From an uncultured Eubacteriales bacterium (GTDB lineage: Bacteria; Bacillota; Clostridia; Christensenellales; Borkfalkiaceae), in NCBI GenBank assembly GCA_900549005.1, contig URMT01000004.1, forward strand, positions 1 to 41,142: a stretch of 41,142 nucleotides of DNA, written 5' to 3'. Below, piece by piece: positions 1 to 7,009 of this stretch (its first letter is position 1; each line of letters opens with the position of its first letter). A program made the translations under genes and the position numbers. The notes under the pieces were generated by a model. It ran no database searches and had not been told where the DNA came from. It saw nothing but the letters and a program-made list of their open reading frames with translations.

Positions 1-23
1 GCGCGGACCTGAAAAGTCCGCGC
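1..23 (-). terminator. GC-rich hairpin downstream of pyridoxal kinase
   Basis: An 8-bp perfect stem (1-8 with 16-23) around a 7-nt loop lies about 75 bp beyond the stop of the pyridoxal kinase gene. It could be its terminator, but the bases that would form the U-tract on the minus strand are outside the window, so this is inferred from position only. Confidence 0.35.
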
Positions 24-96
24 CCCGCGCCTTATTCTTAAACTACCCTTTCCCTATTTTCAAAATTCAATTGTCATTAAACTACTATTTACCCCG

Positions 97-906
97 TCAG
101 GCCTTGCGGCGGGCATTTAAAATCTTTTCGAACACGACGCCGTAGAAGTGCTCTGCGGGGGTGGCGCGCAGGCAGTCCTGAACGAACACCGAGGCCCTGT
201 CAGCCGCCTCGTCAAGAGTTGCGCCGCCGAGGTATTCGGCCGTGAACACAGATGCGAAAATATCGCCCGTGCCGTGCGAGCTTTTGGGCAGTTTTTCGCC
301 CATTACGTAGCTTATTTTGTCGCCGTCCTTAATGGCCTCGCCAATCTTTCCGTCCAGCTCTACGCCGGTCACCACGGCAACCGCGCCCGTCAGCTTTGAA
401 AGCGCGGCGAGCACCTCCTCTACGTACGCCCTGTCGTACTCCGTTTTATACTCTATGCCCGTCATAAAGCACGCTTCGGTGAGATTGGGCAGAATTATGT
501 GCGCCCTGCGCACAAGGTGTGCCATAGCCTTTACGTAGGCCATATCGAACCCGCCGTACAGCTTGCCGTTATCTGCAAACACGGGGTCGATTACGATGAG
601 GGCGCCTTCGGCAGAAAATTCGTCGAACGCACGCTCGGCCGCGTCCATAAGCGTAGCCTTGCCCAGATAGCCCAGAAGGAACGCATCGAACTTGAAGCCG
701 TTGACCTTCCAGTTGGAGTAGATGTTGTCCACCTCGGGCGTGAGGTCGAGGTAGCTCCACTGTTTGAACATCGTGTGGTTTGAAAGCACCGCCGTGGGCA
801 GAACGCACGTTTCCAGCCCGTAGGCCGAGAGTATGGGCAGGGCCACGGTGAGCGAGCACTGACCCACGCACGAGAGATCTTGTATTGTAAGCAGTTTTTT
901 ATCCAT
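97..906 (-). CDS. pdxY: pyridoxal/pyridoxamine kinase (PdxK/PdxY type)
   Basis: This ribokinase-fold kinase would phosphorylate pyridoxal, pyridoxine or pyridoxamine with ATP in the B6 salvage pathway, in the cytosol. The 269 residues match the usual size. Visible motifs are the N-terminal S-C-V-G-Q-C-S block (12-18) for substrate binding, DPVFADNG (107-114), NLTEA (141-145) and the anion-hole/catalytic HGTGD (211-215, D215 as the base). The ATG at 906 follows an AGGAG site. It stands alone, with its own extended -10 promoter upstream and an intergenic repeat region behind that. Which vitamer it prefers cannot be read from the sequence; the symbol is given by family resemblance. A MocR-type regulator encoded at 5514-6869 belongs to the same superfamily as PdxR, but it is not adjacent, so a regulatory link is only a possibility. 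Confidence 0.85.
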   Translation of the reverse strand: MDKKLLTIQDLSCVGQCSLTVALPILSAYGLETCVLPTAVLSNHTMFKQWSYLDLTPEVDNIYSNWKVNGFKFDAFLLGYLGKATLMDAAERAFDEFSAEGALIVIDPVFADNGKLYGGFDMAYVKAMAHLVRRAHIILPNLTEACFMTGIEYKTEYDRAYVEEVLAALSKLTGAVAVVTGVELDGKIGEAIKDGDKISYVMGEKLPKSSHGTGDIFASVFTAEYLGGATLDEAADRASVFVQDCLRATPAEHFYGVVFEKILNARRKA

Positions 907-952
907 ATTTAAACTCCTTTAAAAATCGGTTGCAAGATTTGAACTGCATATC

Positions 953-961
953 ATTATAGCA
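953..961 (-). promoter_or_regulatory. extended -10 promoter of the pyridoxal kinase gene
   Basis: On the minus strand TGCTATAAT (extended -10, TATAAT at 958-953) lies about 45 nt upstream of the ATG. There is no good -35 hexamer at the usual distance, which is typical of extended -10 promoters. Confidence 0.5.
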
Positions 962-1232
962 CAATCTGATATTGAAATAATAACCAGTTCGCAACAATTT
1001 AATAATACCAGCTTATATTGTGCAGTCGGCACACAAAGCCGTTTTTCGGAGAAGCAATTGGCGTATTTTTGGTGCGTATTCAGATGATTTTGGCGCATTT
1101 TACAAAAAATTTACAAAGTTTATGAAAATTTTACTATTTTATTACAACTCTGTGCGCACTTTTTTGCAACCTCGCGCTATACTATAACCGATGCGTGGGC
1201 AGGGGAGGCAAAACCCTTACCCGATAAAATCC

Positions 1233-1312
1233 TTTTTTTCTCCCCATAAGGCTGCCGACAGGCAGCCTTATGGCATTTAGGGAGAAAAATTTGCACATAG
1301 TGCAATGATTTT
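1233..1312. repeat. structured 80-bp repeat, copy 1
   Basis: First of two direct copies 117 bp apart. It contains a perfect 13-bp stem with a 4-nt loop (1244-1256 with 1261-1273), enclosed by an outer pairing of TTTTTCTCCC with GGGAGAAAAA. A second small hairpin follows (TTGCAC-ata-GTGCAA). It lies between the convergent ends of two transcription units' control regions, not in a gene. On the plus strand a TATACT box sits 50 bp upstream (1178-1183), so a small structured RNA is possible. Confidence 0.8.
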
Positions 1313-1349
1313 GCCCGTGCGCGAGTTTACGGGCGCACGGTTACCTCAC

Positions 1350-1429
1350 TTTTTTTCTCCCCATAAGGCTGCCGACGGGCAGCCTTATGGCATTTAGGGA
1401 GAAAAATTTGCACATAGTGCAATGATTTT
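1350..1429. repeat. structured 80-bp repeat, copy 2
   Basis: Second copy, identical to copy 1 at 79 of 80 positions. The only change, A to G, falls in the hairpin loop and leaves both stems intact. The 37-bp spacer between the copies itself carries an 8-bp inverted repeat (CCGTGCGC with GCGCACGG). The intergenic stretch 907-1508 holds these repeats, the promoter at 953 and a terminator; no gene was seen. Confidence 0.8.
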
Positions 1430-1441
1430 TGTGAGTACAGC

Positions 1442-1479
1442 AAACGTGCGGCGCGGGAAAATTCCCACGCCGCACGTTT
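1442..1479 (-). terminator. bidirectional terminator after adenine deaminase
   Basis: A perfect 12-bp stem (1442-1453 with 1468-1479) has A/T ends that give a T-run on either strand, and an inner GGGA/TCCC pairing. It lies 30 bp beyond the adenine deaminase stop. On the plus strand it would end any transcript of the repeat pair. Confidence 0.75.
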
Positions 1480-1508
1480 TACTTTTTACCAAAACAATTC
1501 TGTCTGAT

Positions 1509-3242
1509 TTACGCGTCTATGGAAGTAAAGCCGAATTTTGTTACGTCGAACAGCCCCCTGTCGGTGAGGCGGAGTTCGGGCAGAACGGCGAGGGCGAGGA
1601 ACGAAAGAGTCATAAACGCTTCGAACCCGCGGTCTACGCCCGCCGCATACGCCATTTCGCTGAGCGCGGCAGACAGTTTTACGTGCTTTTTGCAGGGAGC
1701 GGAGCTCATAAGCCCCGCGATATCGAGGGGTACGGAGTGCACCACGCCGCCGAGCGAGAGCGCCATACCTCCCCCTATCCTTTTAAGTTCGGCGACGGCG
1801 GCCGCCATATCGTCCTTTTTATCGCCGATTACTATTATATTGTGGCTGTCGTGCGCGACGGTGGTTGCAACGGCGCCGCCTTTCAGTCCGTAGCCCTTTA
1901 CAAGCCCCAGCCCTATCCTGCCGGTGGCAAAGTGGCGCTCTACCACGGCGAGGCGCAGAAGGTCTGTGCCTTCAAGCACGACGTCGCCGTCGCGGCTTTG
2001 CACCTCTTCCACAAGGCTGCGGGTGACCAGACTGCCCTTTATAAGACCTATCGCGCGGGCGCGCGTACCGTTTAGTTTTATGGTGAAATCTTCGGGAGTA
2101 ACGTCGGCAACCTTTACTGTATTCTTTACCTCGGCGGGAACATATTTTTTGCACCTGAACAGCGCCTTGCCGCCCTCCGCCACGAGCTTTCCGCCCTTGA
2201 ACACTGCGGCGCAGTCAAAGTCTTTAAGGTCGCCGAACACCGCCAGGTCGGCATCGTAACCGGGCGCCACGGCGCCCTTGCCTTTCAGTCCGAAACATTC
2301 GGCGGCATTGAGCGTGCACATTACAACCGCCCTTTCGCCGCTTATGCCGCTCTTTACGGCCGTGCGGAGCACGTGGTCTATGTGCCCCTCTTCGGCAAGG
2401 CCGTCGGCGTGCCTGTCGTCGGTGCACAGCGCAAAGCGGCGGAAATTACCGTCGTTCACCGCGGGGGCGAGATTTTTTAAGTCGTGCGAGGCCGAACCTT
2501 CGCGCAGGAGCACATACATACCCTTGGATATCTTCTCTTCCGCCTCTTCGGGTGTGGCGCACTCGTGGTCGGCCACCGCGCCCGAGACAACGTAGGCGTT
2601 GAGCTCCCTGCCTGTCATACGCGGCGCGTGCCCGTCGGCAGGTTTGCCCGCCGCAGATGCTGCCACCATTTTTGCGAGCACTTCGCGCTCGCCCGCCGCA
2701 ATTGCGGGGTAGTTCATCATTTCGCCCAGGCCGAAGAAAGTTTTTTGACCTATCGCCTTTGCCGTTTCGGCCGCGCCGAGGACGGCTCCGCTCGTTTCAA
2801 ACGGGGTTGCGGGCACGCAGGATGGAAGCATCAGCTTTACTTCAAGCGGTGTGCGCGCCGCCGCGCGGCTTATGTAGCGCGCGCCTGCAAGGCCGCATAC
2901 GTTGACTATTTCGTGCGGGTCGGCAACGACGAGCGTGGTTCCGCGGGGAACCGCGAGGGCGGCGAACTCTTCGGGCGAGAGCTGGGTGCTCTCTATATGC
3001 ATATGCCCGTCGATGAGCCCCGGCGTTACTATTTTTCCGCCGAAGTCATATTCGACTTCGCCTTCGTACTCGCCCACTCCCGCTATCTTCCCGCCGCAGA
3101 CGGCAATGTCGCCGCGGCGCATGCATACCGAAAACACGTCGAGGTAGGCGGCGTTCTTCAACACGACGTCGGCCTTCCTCCTTCCCGCCGCAACGTCTGC
3201 AAGGCGCACGGCAAAATCAAGCTGTTCTTCCGTAAAAGACAT
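1509..3242 (-). CDS. ade: adenine deaminase
   Basis: This metal-dependent amidohydrolase converts adenine to hypoxanthine and ammonia in purine salvage. The 577-residue length fits the Ade family. The metal-binding DGHMHIE motif is at 78-84 and the family's TTLVVADPHEIVNV block at 102-115. The C-terminal half carries the Ade-specific domain. The ATG at 3242 is preceded by an AAGGGGC-type site and a strong promoter. The gene is monocistronic, ending at the hairpin at 1442-1479. Its base composition is GC-rich like the neighbouring core genes, with no sign of damage. Confidence 0.93.
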   Translation of the reverse strand: MSFTEEQLDFAVRLADVAAGRRKADVVLKNAAYLDVFSVCMRRGDIAVCGGKIAGVGEYEGEVEYDFGGKIVTPGLIDGHMHIESTQLSPEEFAALAVPRGTTLVVADPHEIVNVCGLAGARYISRAAARTPLEVKLMLPSCVPATPFETSGAVLGAAETAKAIGQKTFFGLGEMMNYPAIAAGEREVLAKMVAASAAGKPADGHAPRMTGRELNAYVVSGAVADHECATPEEAEEKISKGMYVLLREGSASHDLKNLAPAVNDGNFRRFALCTDDRHADGLAEEGHIDHVLRTAVKSGISGERAVVMCTLNAAECFGLKGKGAVAPGYDADLAVFGDLKDFDCAAVFKGGKLVAEGGKALFRCKKYVPAEVKNTVKVADVTPEDFTIKLNGTRARAIGLIKGSLVTRSLVEEVQSRDGDVVLEGTDLLRLAVVERHFATGRIGLGLVKGYGLKGGAVATTVAHDSHNIIVIGDKKDDMAAAVAELKRIGGGMALSLGGVVHSVPLDIAGLMSSAPCKKHVKLSAALSEMAYAAGVDRGFEAFMTLSFLALAVLPELRLTDRGLFDVTKFGFTSIDA

Positions 3243-3273
3243 AACTTTTAAGCCCCTTTAAGCGTTTTTAATA

Positions 3274-3302
3274 ATTATACCAAACGCCCGCCGCGCCGTC
3301 AA
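3274..3302 (-). promoter_or_regulatory. sigma-A promoter of adenine deaminase
   Basis: TTGACG (3302-3297), a 17-bp spacer and TATAAT (3279-3274) on the minus strand, about 32 bp upstream of the ATG. Confidence 0.8.
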
Positions 3303-3370
3303 GGGCGGCGGCAAATTTTGCCCGCGCACGCGCGCACAAAAACTTTGAAAGTAAAAGTTCCGCCCTTGCC

Positions 3371-3523
3371 GTCATTTCGACCGAGCGTAAGCGAGTGGAG
3401 AAATCTCAACCATATAGCCTTATAAATAAAAGAGATTTCTCCGTGCGGGCTGCGCCCTTAGTCGTAAGGAGCGTAGCGACGGAATAGCGATTGTTCGCTA
3501 TAAGCGCAATCGCGTCAATGACA
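3371..3523. repeat. dispersed palindromic repeat, copy A
   Basis: It begins GTCATTTCGACCGAGCG, continues to GGAGAAATCTC, and has an inverted partner GAGATTTCTCC about 25 bp later, ending near CAATGACA. A related unit lies at 8343-8458. It resembles the imperfect palindromic, MITE-like intergenic repeats common in Clostridia. No coding capacity was seen. The rest of the gap 3303-3800 holds no recognisable gene. Confidence 0.65.
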
Positions 3524-3800
3524 ATGTTAGGGAAAGTCGCTTAGCAGAAATGAACAGATGGTTTTTACGCGATAATAAAAACCATCTGCCGCAGAAAAAA
3601 ATATTTTGCGCCGCGCTGTTTAAAGCGTTTCAAGCTGGTTATATTAGAATTGATAAAAATGTTAATTATGAACGAGCGTGTTAAAAACTTACAAATATTT
3701 AAAGTGATTTAACTGCCTATTCACACAAATTACAGCTACTATCATATCATAATGTTGTGAATTAACAAAATTGAAATTTTGAAAATTTTTTGAAATGTTA

Positions 3801-3829
3801 TTGACTAACAAAAACGGCAATGATATACT
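3801..3829 (+). promoter_or_regulatory. strong promoter of the three-peptide cluster
   Basis: TTGACT (3801-3806), a 17-bp spacer and TATACT (3824-3829). It lies about 55 bp upstream of the first small ORF, so the transcript would start near 3836. The surroundings are AT-rich (3560-3840), unlike the GC-rich flanking genes. Confidence 0.8.
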
Positions 3830-3885
3830 GATAGCGAAATCAGGGAAAAACCCGATTTGAAATAAAGCAAAAGGAGGTAACCGCC

Positions 3886-3987
3886 ATGATACTCAACGAA
3901 CTTTTAAAGCAGGCAGAAGAGGCCGACAAAAACGATATGGCACTGCTGCCCCTTGTGTACCTTGCGCTCACCGATACGAGGTGCTGA
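3886..3987 (+). CDS. small peptide 1 with C-terminal YxALT motif
   Basis: A 33-residue ORF starting at ATG 3886, 8 nt after a perfect AAGGAGG site. The product has an acidic, helix-prone N-terminal half and ends in LPLVYLALTDTRC. It shares Y-x-A-L-[ST]-x-x-R at the C-terminus with the next two small ORFs. All three have strong ribosome binding sites and sit between one promoter and one terminator, which argues for real translation. No signal peptide or membrane segment is evident, and no family is recognised. It could be a precursor peptide, a small regulatory protein or a signalling peptide; the sequence does not decide. Confidence 0.6.
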   Translation: MILNELLKQAEEADKNDMALLPLVYLALTDTRC

Positions 3988-4079
3988 AAAAAAGCGCACA
4001 GAAGATAAGACAACACGAAACTTTTAATATATAGCAAATCAGAAATAAAGAGGTAAAAAAAACCGAGGAGGTTTTAATT

Positions 4080-4181
4080 ATGGAAATTTACGAAATGTTA
4101 AACGAGATAGAGAGCGAAGACAACAAGAGCTACTACGGCGTAGAGCCCCTCTCTTACGTTGCACTCAGCTGCGGCAGATAA
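4080..4181 (+). CDS. small peptide 2 with C-terminal YxALS motif
   Basis: A 33-residue ORF. The ATG at 4080 follows GAGGAGG at 4065-4071 by 8 nt. The N-terminal half is acidic (several Glu and Asp) and the product ends PLSYVALSCGR, lining up with peptides 1 and 3 at Tyr, Ala, Leu, Ser/Thr and Arg. It is separated from peptide 1 by 92 bp without coding potential, so each peptide is translated on its own. No known family is recognised. Confidence 0.6.
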   Translation: MEIYEMLNEIESEDNKSYYGVEPLSYVALSCGR

Positions 4182-4267
4182 ACAACAAAAAAACCGTAAA
4201 CAAAGCGGACAAAAAATACACAGACACAGGGCAAGGAAGCCCGAAAAGAAATTGAAGGAGGCAACTT

Positions 4268-4387
4268 ATGTTTTTCACCAAATTATTCAACAATGTTTAC
4301 AGGAACGTAGAGCGCAGGTGCGCAGAGAACAAAAACGACCTGAGGACGACCGCACGCTTCTATATGGCGCTCACCAACCTCAGATAA
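4268..4387 (+). CDS. small peptide 3 with C-terminal YMALT motif
   Basis: A 39-residue ORF. The ATG at 4268 follows AAGGAGG (4254-4260) by 7 nt. Unlike the other two it is basic, with a hydrophobic start (MFFTKLF) and several Arg. It ends ARFYMALTNLR, sharing the Y-x-A-L-T-x-x-R ending. It is the last member before the hairpins at 4465-4534. The shared tail and divergent N-terminal part suggest a small gene family produced by duplication. Confidence 0.6.
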   Translation: MFFTKLFNNVYRNVERRCAENKNDLRTTARFYMALTNLR

Positions 4388-4464
4388 TCGGCACGGGCGC
4401 ATAAATTGCGGAACGCAATTGCCGGAAAAGGCAAACGCCGCACTGCAATTAAAACAGAACAATG

Positions 4465-4491
4465 TTCCGTAAGGCTTTTGCGCTTACGGAA
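4465..4491 (+). other. hairpin before the peptide-cluster terminator
   Basis: A perfect 9-bp stem, TTCCGTAAG (4465-4473) with CTTACGGAA (4483-4491). It lies just upstream of the terminator, in the 3' untranslated part of the cluster transcript. Confidence 0.6.
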
Positions 4492-4497
4492 AACAAG

Positions 4498-4534
4498 AGG
4501 AACCCTGAAAACGTTTCGGGGTTCCTTTTATTTT
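4498..4534 (+). terminator. intrinsic terminator of the three-peptide cluster
   Basis: Stem AGGAACCC (4498-4505) with GGGTTCCT (4519-4526), extended by an inner GAAA/TTTC pairing, followed by TTTATTTT. Confidence 0.8.
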
Positions 4535-4606
4535 AAGCCGATAACCATTCTTACCCCCCCACTGCTTTACACCAGCCGAAATTGTTCAGCCGTAATCAGA
4601 ATTTAC

Positions 4607-4635
4607 TTGCAATTGCAGAAGCACTGCGCTAAAAT
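4607..4635 (+). promoter_or_regulatory. promoter of the marR-family gene
   Basis: TTGCAA (4607-4612), a 17-bp spacer and TAAAAT (4630-4635). The palindrome at 4636-4653 follows directly and covers the expected start point. Confidence 0.7.
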
Positions 4636-4653
4636 TAGTATGATATCATACTA
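4636..4653 (+). promoter_or_regulatory. 18-bp perfect palindrome, likely MarR operator
   Basis: TAGTATGAT and its exact reverse complement are joined without a gap. The site abuts the -10 box and spans the transcription start, 32 bp ahead of the marR ATG. MarR proteins bind such palindromes as dimers and commonly repress themselves, so autoregulation is the natural reading. Confidence 0.65.
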
Positions 4654-4684
4654 TATAACAGCATACCGATTGCGGAGGCAGGCT

Positions 4685-5146
4685 ATGAAAGTAAGCAAAG
4701 AGATAAACGAACTTGTAAACGCCTATTGCAGGCTGCGCGACAGACAATACGCCGTATACAGCAGGTGCGCAAAGCGGCACGGATTGACGACGAACGAGCT
4801 TTTCGTTTTAGACATACTTTGGTTTGCGCCCGAAGGCTGCACGCAGACGGCCATCTGCGAACGGCTGTCTGCCAACAAACAGACGATTGCCGCCATAATA
4901 ACAAGATTCAGAAAAAAAGGCTACGTTGCAGATGAAGAAGTTTCGGAGGACAGGCGTAACAAACTGCTGCATTTTACGCAAGAGGGGCGGAAATATGCAG
5001 AGGCCGTTATCCCTCCCGCCGCCGAGGCAGAAAACCTTGCAATGGCAGAGCTGGGAACGGAAAAACTCGGCGAGCTTGTAAACCTCACCGCAAAACTGAC
5101 CGAAAATATGGAAAGACATTTTTTGCCGATTGAGCAAGGCCGTTAA
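4685..5146 (+). CDS. MarR-family transcriptional regulator
   Basis: A 153-residue winged-helix protein. The ATG at 4685 is chosen because GGAGG lies 6 nt upstream; the frame is open further upstream but runs through the terminator and promoter. The helix-turn-helix region covers about residues 48-72 (TQTAICERLSANKQTIAAII). The wing carries D-R-R-N-K, typical of the family (D/E-x-R-x-K/R). N- and C-terminal helices would form the dimer interface. The next gene downstream starts with a nitroreductase-like N-terminus only 16 bp away, and MarR proteins often control such oxidoreductases, but that target is now broken. Confidence 0.85.
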   Translation: MKVSKEINELVNAYCRLRDRQYAVYSRCAKRHGLTTNELFVLDILWFAPEGCTQTAICERLSANKQTIAAIITRFRKKGYVADEEVSEDRRNKLLHFTQEGRKYAEAVIPPAAEAENLAMAELGTEKLGELVNLTAKLTENMERHFLPIEQGR

Positions 5147-5162
5147 GGCGCGGAGGATAAAA

Positions 5163-5384
5163 ATGGAATTTTACGAGGCGATAGAAAAAAGAAGAACTAC
5201 AAGGCAGTTTTTGAAAAAGGAAGCCAATTTTGAAGCAATAAAGAGAATTTTAGGCAGATTATGGAATAAATCGCAACGAAATACCCCCGCCTTCTGCCGC
5301 TCTACCGCGACATATACACGCGCGGCGACAACGGCTATTGGCAACGGCTGGACGGGGAAATGCGCGAATATGCAAAAAGCATAG
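5163..5384 (+). pseudogene. nitroreductase remnant (5' end only)
   Basis: It starts at ATG 5163 after GCGGAGGA. The first 30 or so residues (MEFYEAIEKRRTTRQFL and on to IKRIL) match the N-terminus of FMN-dependent nitroreductases, which normally run to about 170-200 residues. After about position 5255 the frame loses all family resemblance and becomes low-quality reading across another gene's fragment. It was probably co-transcribed with marR. A 5' gene fragment is the best reading; a functional short peptide is unlikely. Confidence 0.6.
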
Positions 5385-5497
5385 GGCTGGAATATGTAAC
5401 CAACGACGACACTATGTTCCGCCCGTTCGATACTCCGCCCGTCATCGTAAATTATTTTTACCACAGCCAAATTAAAAAATCGGCGCAAAAGCGGTGA
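5270..5497 (+). pseudogene. C-terminal fragment of a radical-SAM (SPL-like) protein
   Basis: In the frame offset from the nitroreductase remnant, 75 codons read as a coherent protein tail from KYPRLLPLYRDIY to VNDD-like VTNDDTMFRPFD and PPVIVNYFYHS, ending at TGA 5495-5497. This resembles the end of spore-photolyase-like radical SAM proteins. An in-frame TAA at 5267-5269 lies right before it and no start is available, so it is a 5'-deleted relic joined to the nitroreductase start. The family call rests on memory of the conserved tail. Confidence 0.5.
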
Positions 5498-5513
5498 ACT
5501 ATGCGCCGCCCGC

Positions 5514-6869
5514 TTACTCCGCGGGCAGTTCGAGCGCCCTTGCCGCGGCAAGCGTTATGCCCGAATAGTTGACGACCACCGTGTTTTCGTACCCCGAAAG
5601 AGGCGAAAGAAGATAATCTGAAACACACCTTACGTTTATGCCCGCCCGCGCCGCGCGCGACTTAATCTGCATATCGTCGTCGGCGGCGGGGAACTTAACC
5701 GTAAAGTGCATTCCGCTTAAACTGTCGCTGACCTCGCAGGGGCATTTGAGCGCGGCCAGCTTTTCCAAAAGCACGGCGCGCACGCCGCGGTAATAGTTTT
5801 TAAGCCTGTTTATGTGCCGTTCAAAGCCCCCTCCCGCTATCATTCGGGCGAGCGTCTTTTGTTCGAACAGCGGCACGAGGCTGGAATTTTTGCCGAACAG
5901 GGCGGCATACCTTTCGTAAAGCGCCGCGGGGAGGACCATATACCCCATTCTCATCGACGGCGCGAGCGTCTTTGAAAAGGTGTTTACGTATATGACCCGC
6001 TCGGGGCTGAGGGCATACATATTCTGCAAGGGCTTGCCGTACAGCCTGAATTCGCTGTCGTAATCGTCCTCCACCACGTAGCCGCCCCGCCTTTCTGCAA
6101 GCGAGATGAGCCGCGCGCGGTTTGCGGCGGGCATTACAGCGCCCGTGGGGAACTGGTGTGCGGGCGAAACGTGAATGACCTGCGCCCCGCTCTTTTCCGC
6201 GGCGCCGATATCCATTCCGTCTGAACCCACGGGCACGGGCACGCACTTTGCGCCGCTCAAAGTGTAGGCATCGTAAATTTTGCGGTAACAGGGATTTTCC
6301 ACCGCGTACAGCTTGTCCCTGCCAATCAGCTGGACTATTACGCCGTAAAGCTGTTCGGCGCCCGCGCCTATTATTATGTAGCGCGGGTCGACGGAAATTC
6401 CGCGCGCGCGGTAAAGGTAGTCGGCTATCGCGCCTTTCAGCTCGTCGTCGCCGCTTGCGGGCACGCGTTCCAACAGGTGTTCGCCGCAGTCGGAGAGCAC
6501 GGCGCGCATAAGCCTTGCCCACGACGAGAACGGGAAGAGTTCGGCGGGGGCGCTGCCCTTTACGAAATCGGCGGCGAAGCTCTCCTTTTTCGCTTCCTTT
6601 ACCGCAGGCACGCTTTTGCTTTCGCGGAAGTCAATATCGAGCGCGCACACAAAGTAGCCGCTCCGCTCCTTCGAGGTGACGTAGCCTTCGGCGAGGAGCT
6701 GTTCATAGGCCGTCTGCACGGTGACTACGCTCACACCCAACTCCCTTGCCAGCGTGCGCTTGCCGGGCAGTTTTTCGCCCGCCTTCAACCTGCCGCGCAG
6801 TATGTCGCCGCGGATACATTCGTAGAGCGTATAATATTTGTTTTTGCCCGAAAGATTGTAAGAATACAT
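5514..6869 (-). CDS. MocR-type GntR regulator with aminotransferase domain
   Basis: A 451-residue fusion. The GntR winged helix covers about residues 10-75 (LPGKRTLARELGVSVVTVQ, helix-turn-helix). It is followed by a fold-type I aminotransferase-like domain with VSPAHQFPTGAVMP (234-247), EDDYDSEFR (267-275) and the PLP lysine K300 in NTFSKTLAP. MocR proteins use PLP or an aminotransferase intermediate as effector and often control vitamin B6, GABA or amino-acid genes. The ATG at 6869 is near an AAGGATTG site. It is monocistronic, with its own promoter. It sits 20 bp beyond the radical-SAM relic in convergent orientation. No target can be assigned. Confidence 0.88.
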   Translation of the reverse strand: MYSYNLSGKNKYYTLYECIRGDILRGRLKAGEKLPGKRTLARELGVSVVTVQTAYEQLLAEGYVTSKERSGYFVCALDIDFRESKSVPAVKEAKKESFAADFVKGSAPAELFPFSSWARLMRAVLSDCGEHLLERVPASGDDELKGAIADYLYRARGISVDPRYIIIGAGAEQLYGVIVQLIGRDKLYAVENPCYRKIYDAYTLSGAKCVPVPVGSDGMDIGAAEKSGAQVIHVSPAHQFPTGAVMPAANRARLISLAERRGGYVVEDDYDSEFRLYGKPLQNMYALSPERVIYVNTFSKTLAPSMRMGYMVLPAALYERYAALFGKNSSLVPLFEQKTLARMIAGGGFERHINRLKNYYRGVRAVLLEKLAALKCPCEVSDSLSGMHFTVKFPAADDDMQIKSRAARAGINVRCVSDYLLSPLSGYENTVVVNYSGITLAAARALELPAE

Positions 6870-6923
6870 CTTGCCGCAATCCTTAAACTGATATTATTGA
6901 AAACTGAAATTTTATATAGCCTT

Positions 6924-6952
6924 ATAATACCAGAAAAGGTGCGGGCCGTCAA
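6924..6952 (-). promoter_or_regulatory. promoter of the MocR gene, inside the icd terminator
   Basis: TTGACG (6952-6947), a 17-bp spacer and TATTAT (6929-6924) on the minus strand. The -35 and spacer lie within the hairpin at 6934-6967, so the promoter and the upstream gene's terminator share sequence. Confidence 0.65.
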
Positions 6953-6967
6953 CGGCACGCACCTTTT
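6934..6967 (-). terminator. intrinsic terminator of icd
   Basis: Outer stem AAAAGGTGCG (6934-6943) with CGCACCTTTT (6958-6967) and inner GCCG/CGGC pairing (6945-6956). It has T-runs on both strands and lies 43 bp beyond the icd stop. Confidence 0.7.
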
Positions 6968-7009
6968 TTCTTTAATTATTCGGTTGCAGCTATAAAAGCG
7001 AAGTGAATT

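Noticed and set aside
1233..1429. Possible CRISPR repeats
   Set aside because: Only two units of 80 bp with one spacer and strong internal hairpins; no cas genes and no regular array.
2484..3251. Plus-strand open frame of 255 codons
   Set aside because: It is antisense to adenine deaminase and rich in Arg, Ala and Cys, typical of a shadow frame.
4406..4684. N-terminal extension of the MarR protein
   Set aside because: The frame is open, but it runs through the terminator, promoter and palindrome; the ATG at 4685 has the ribosome site.
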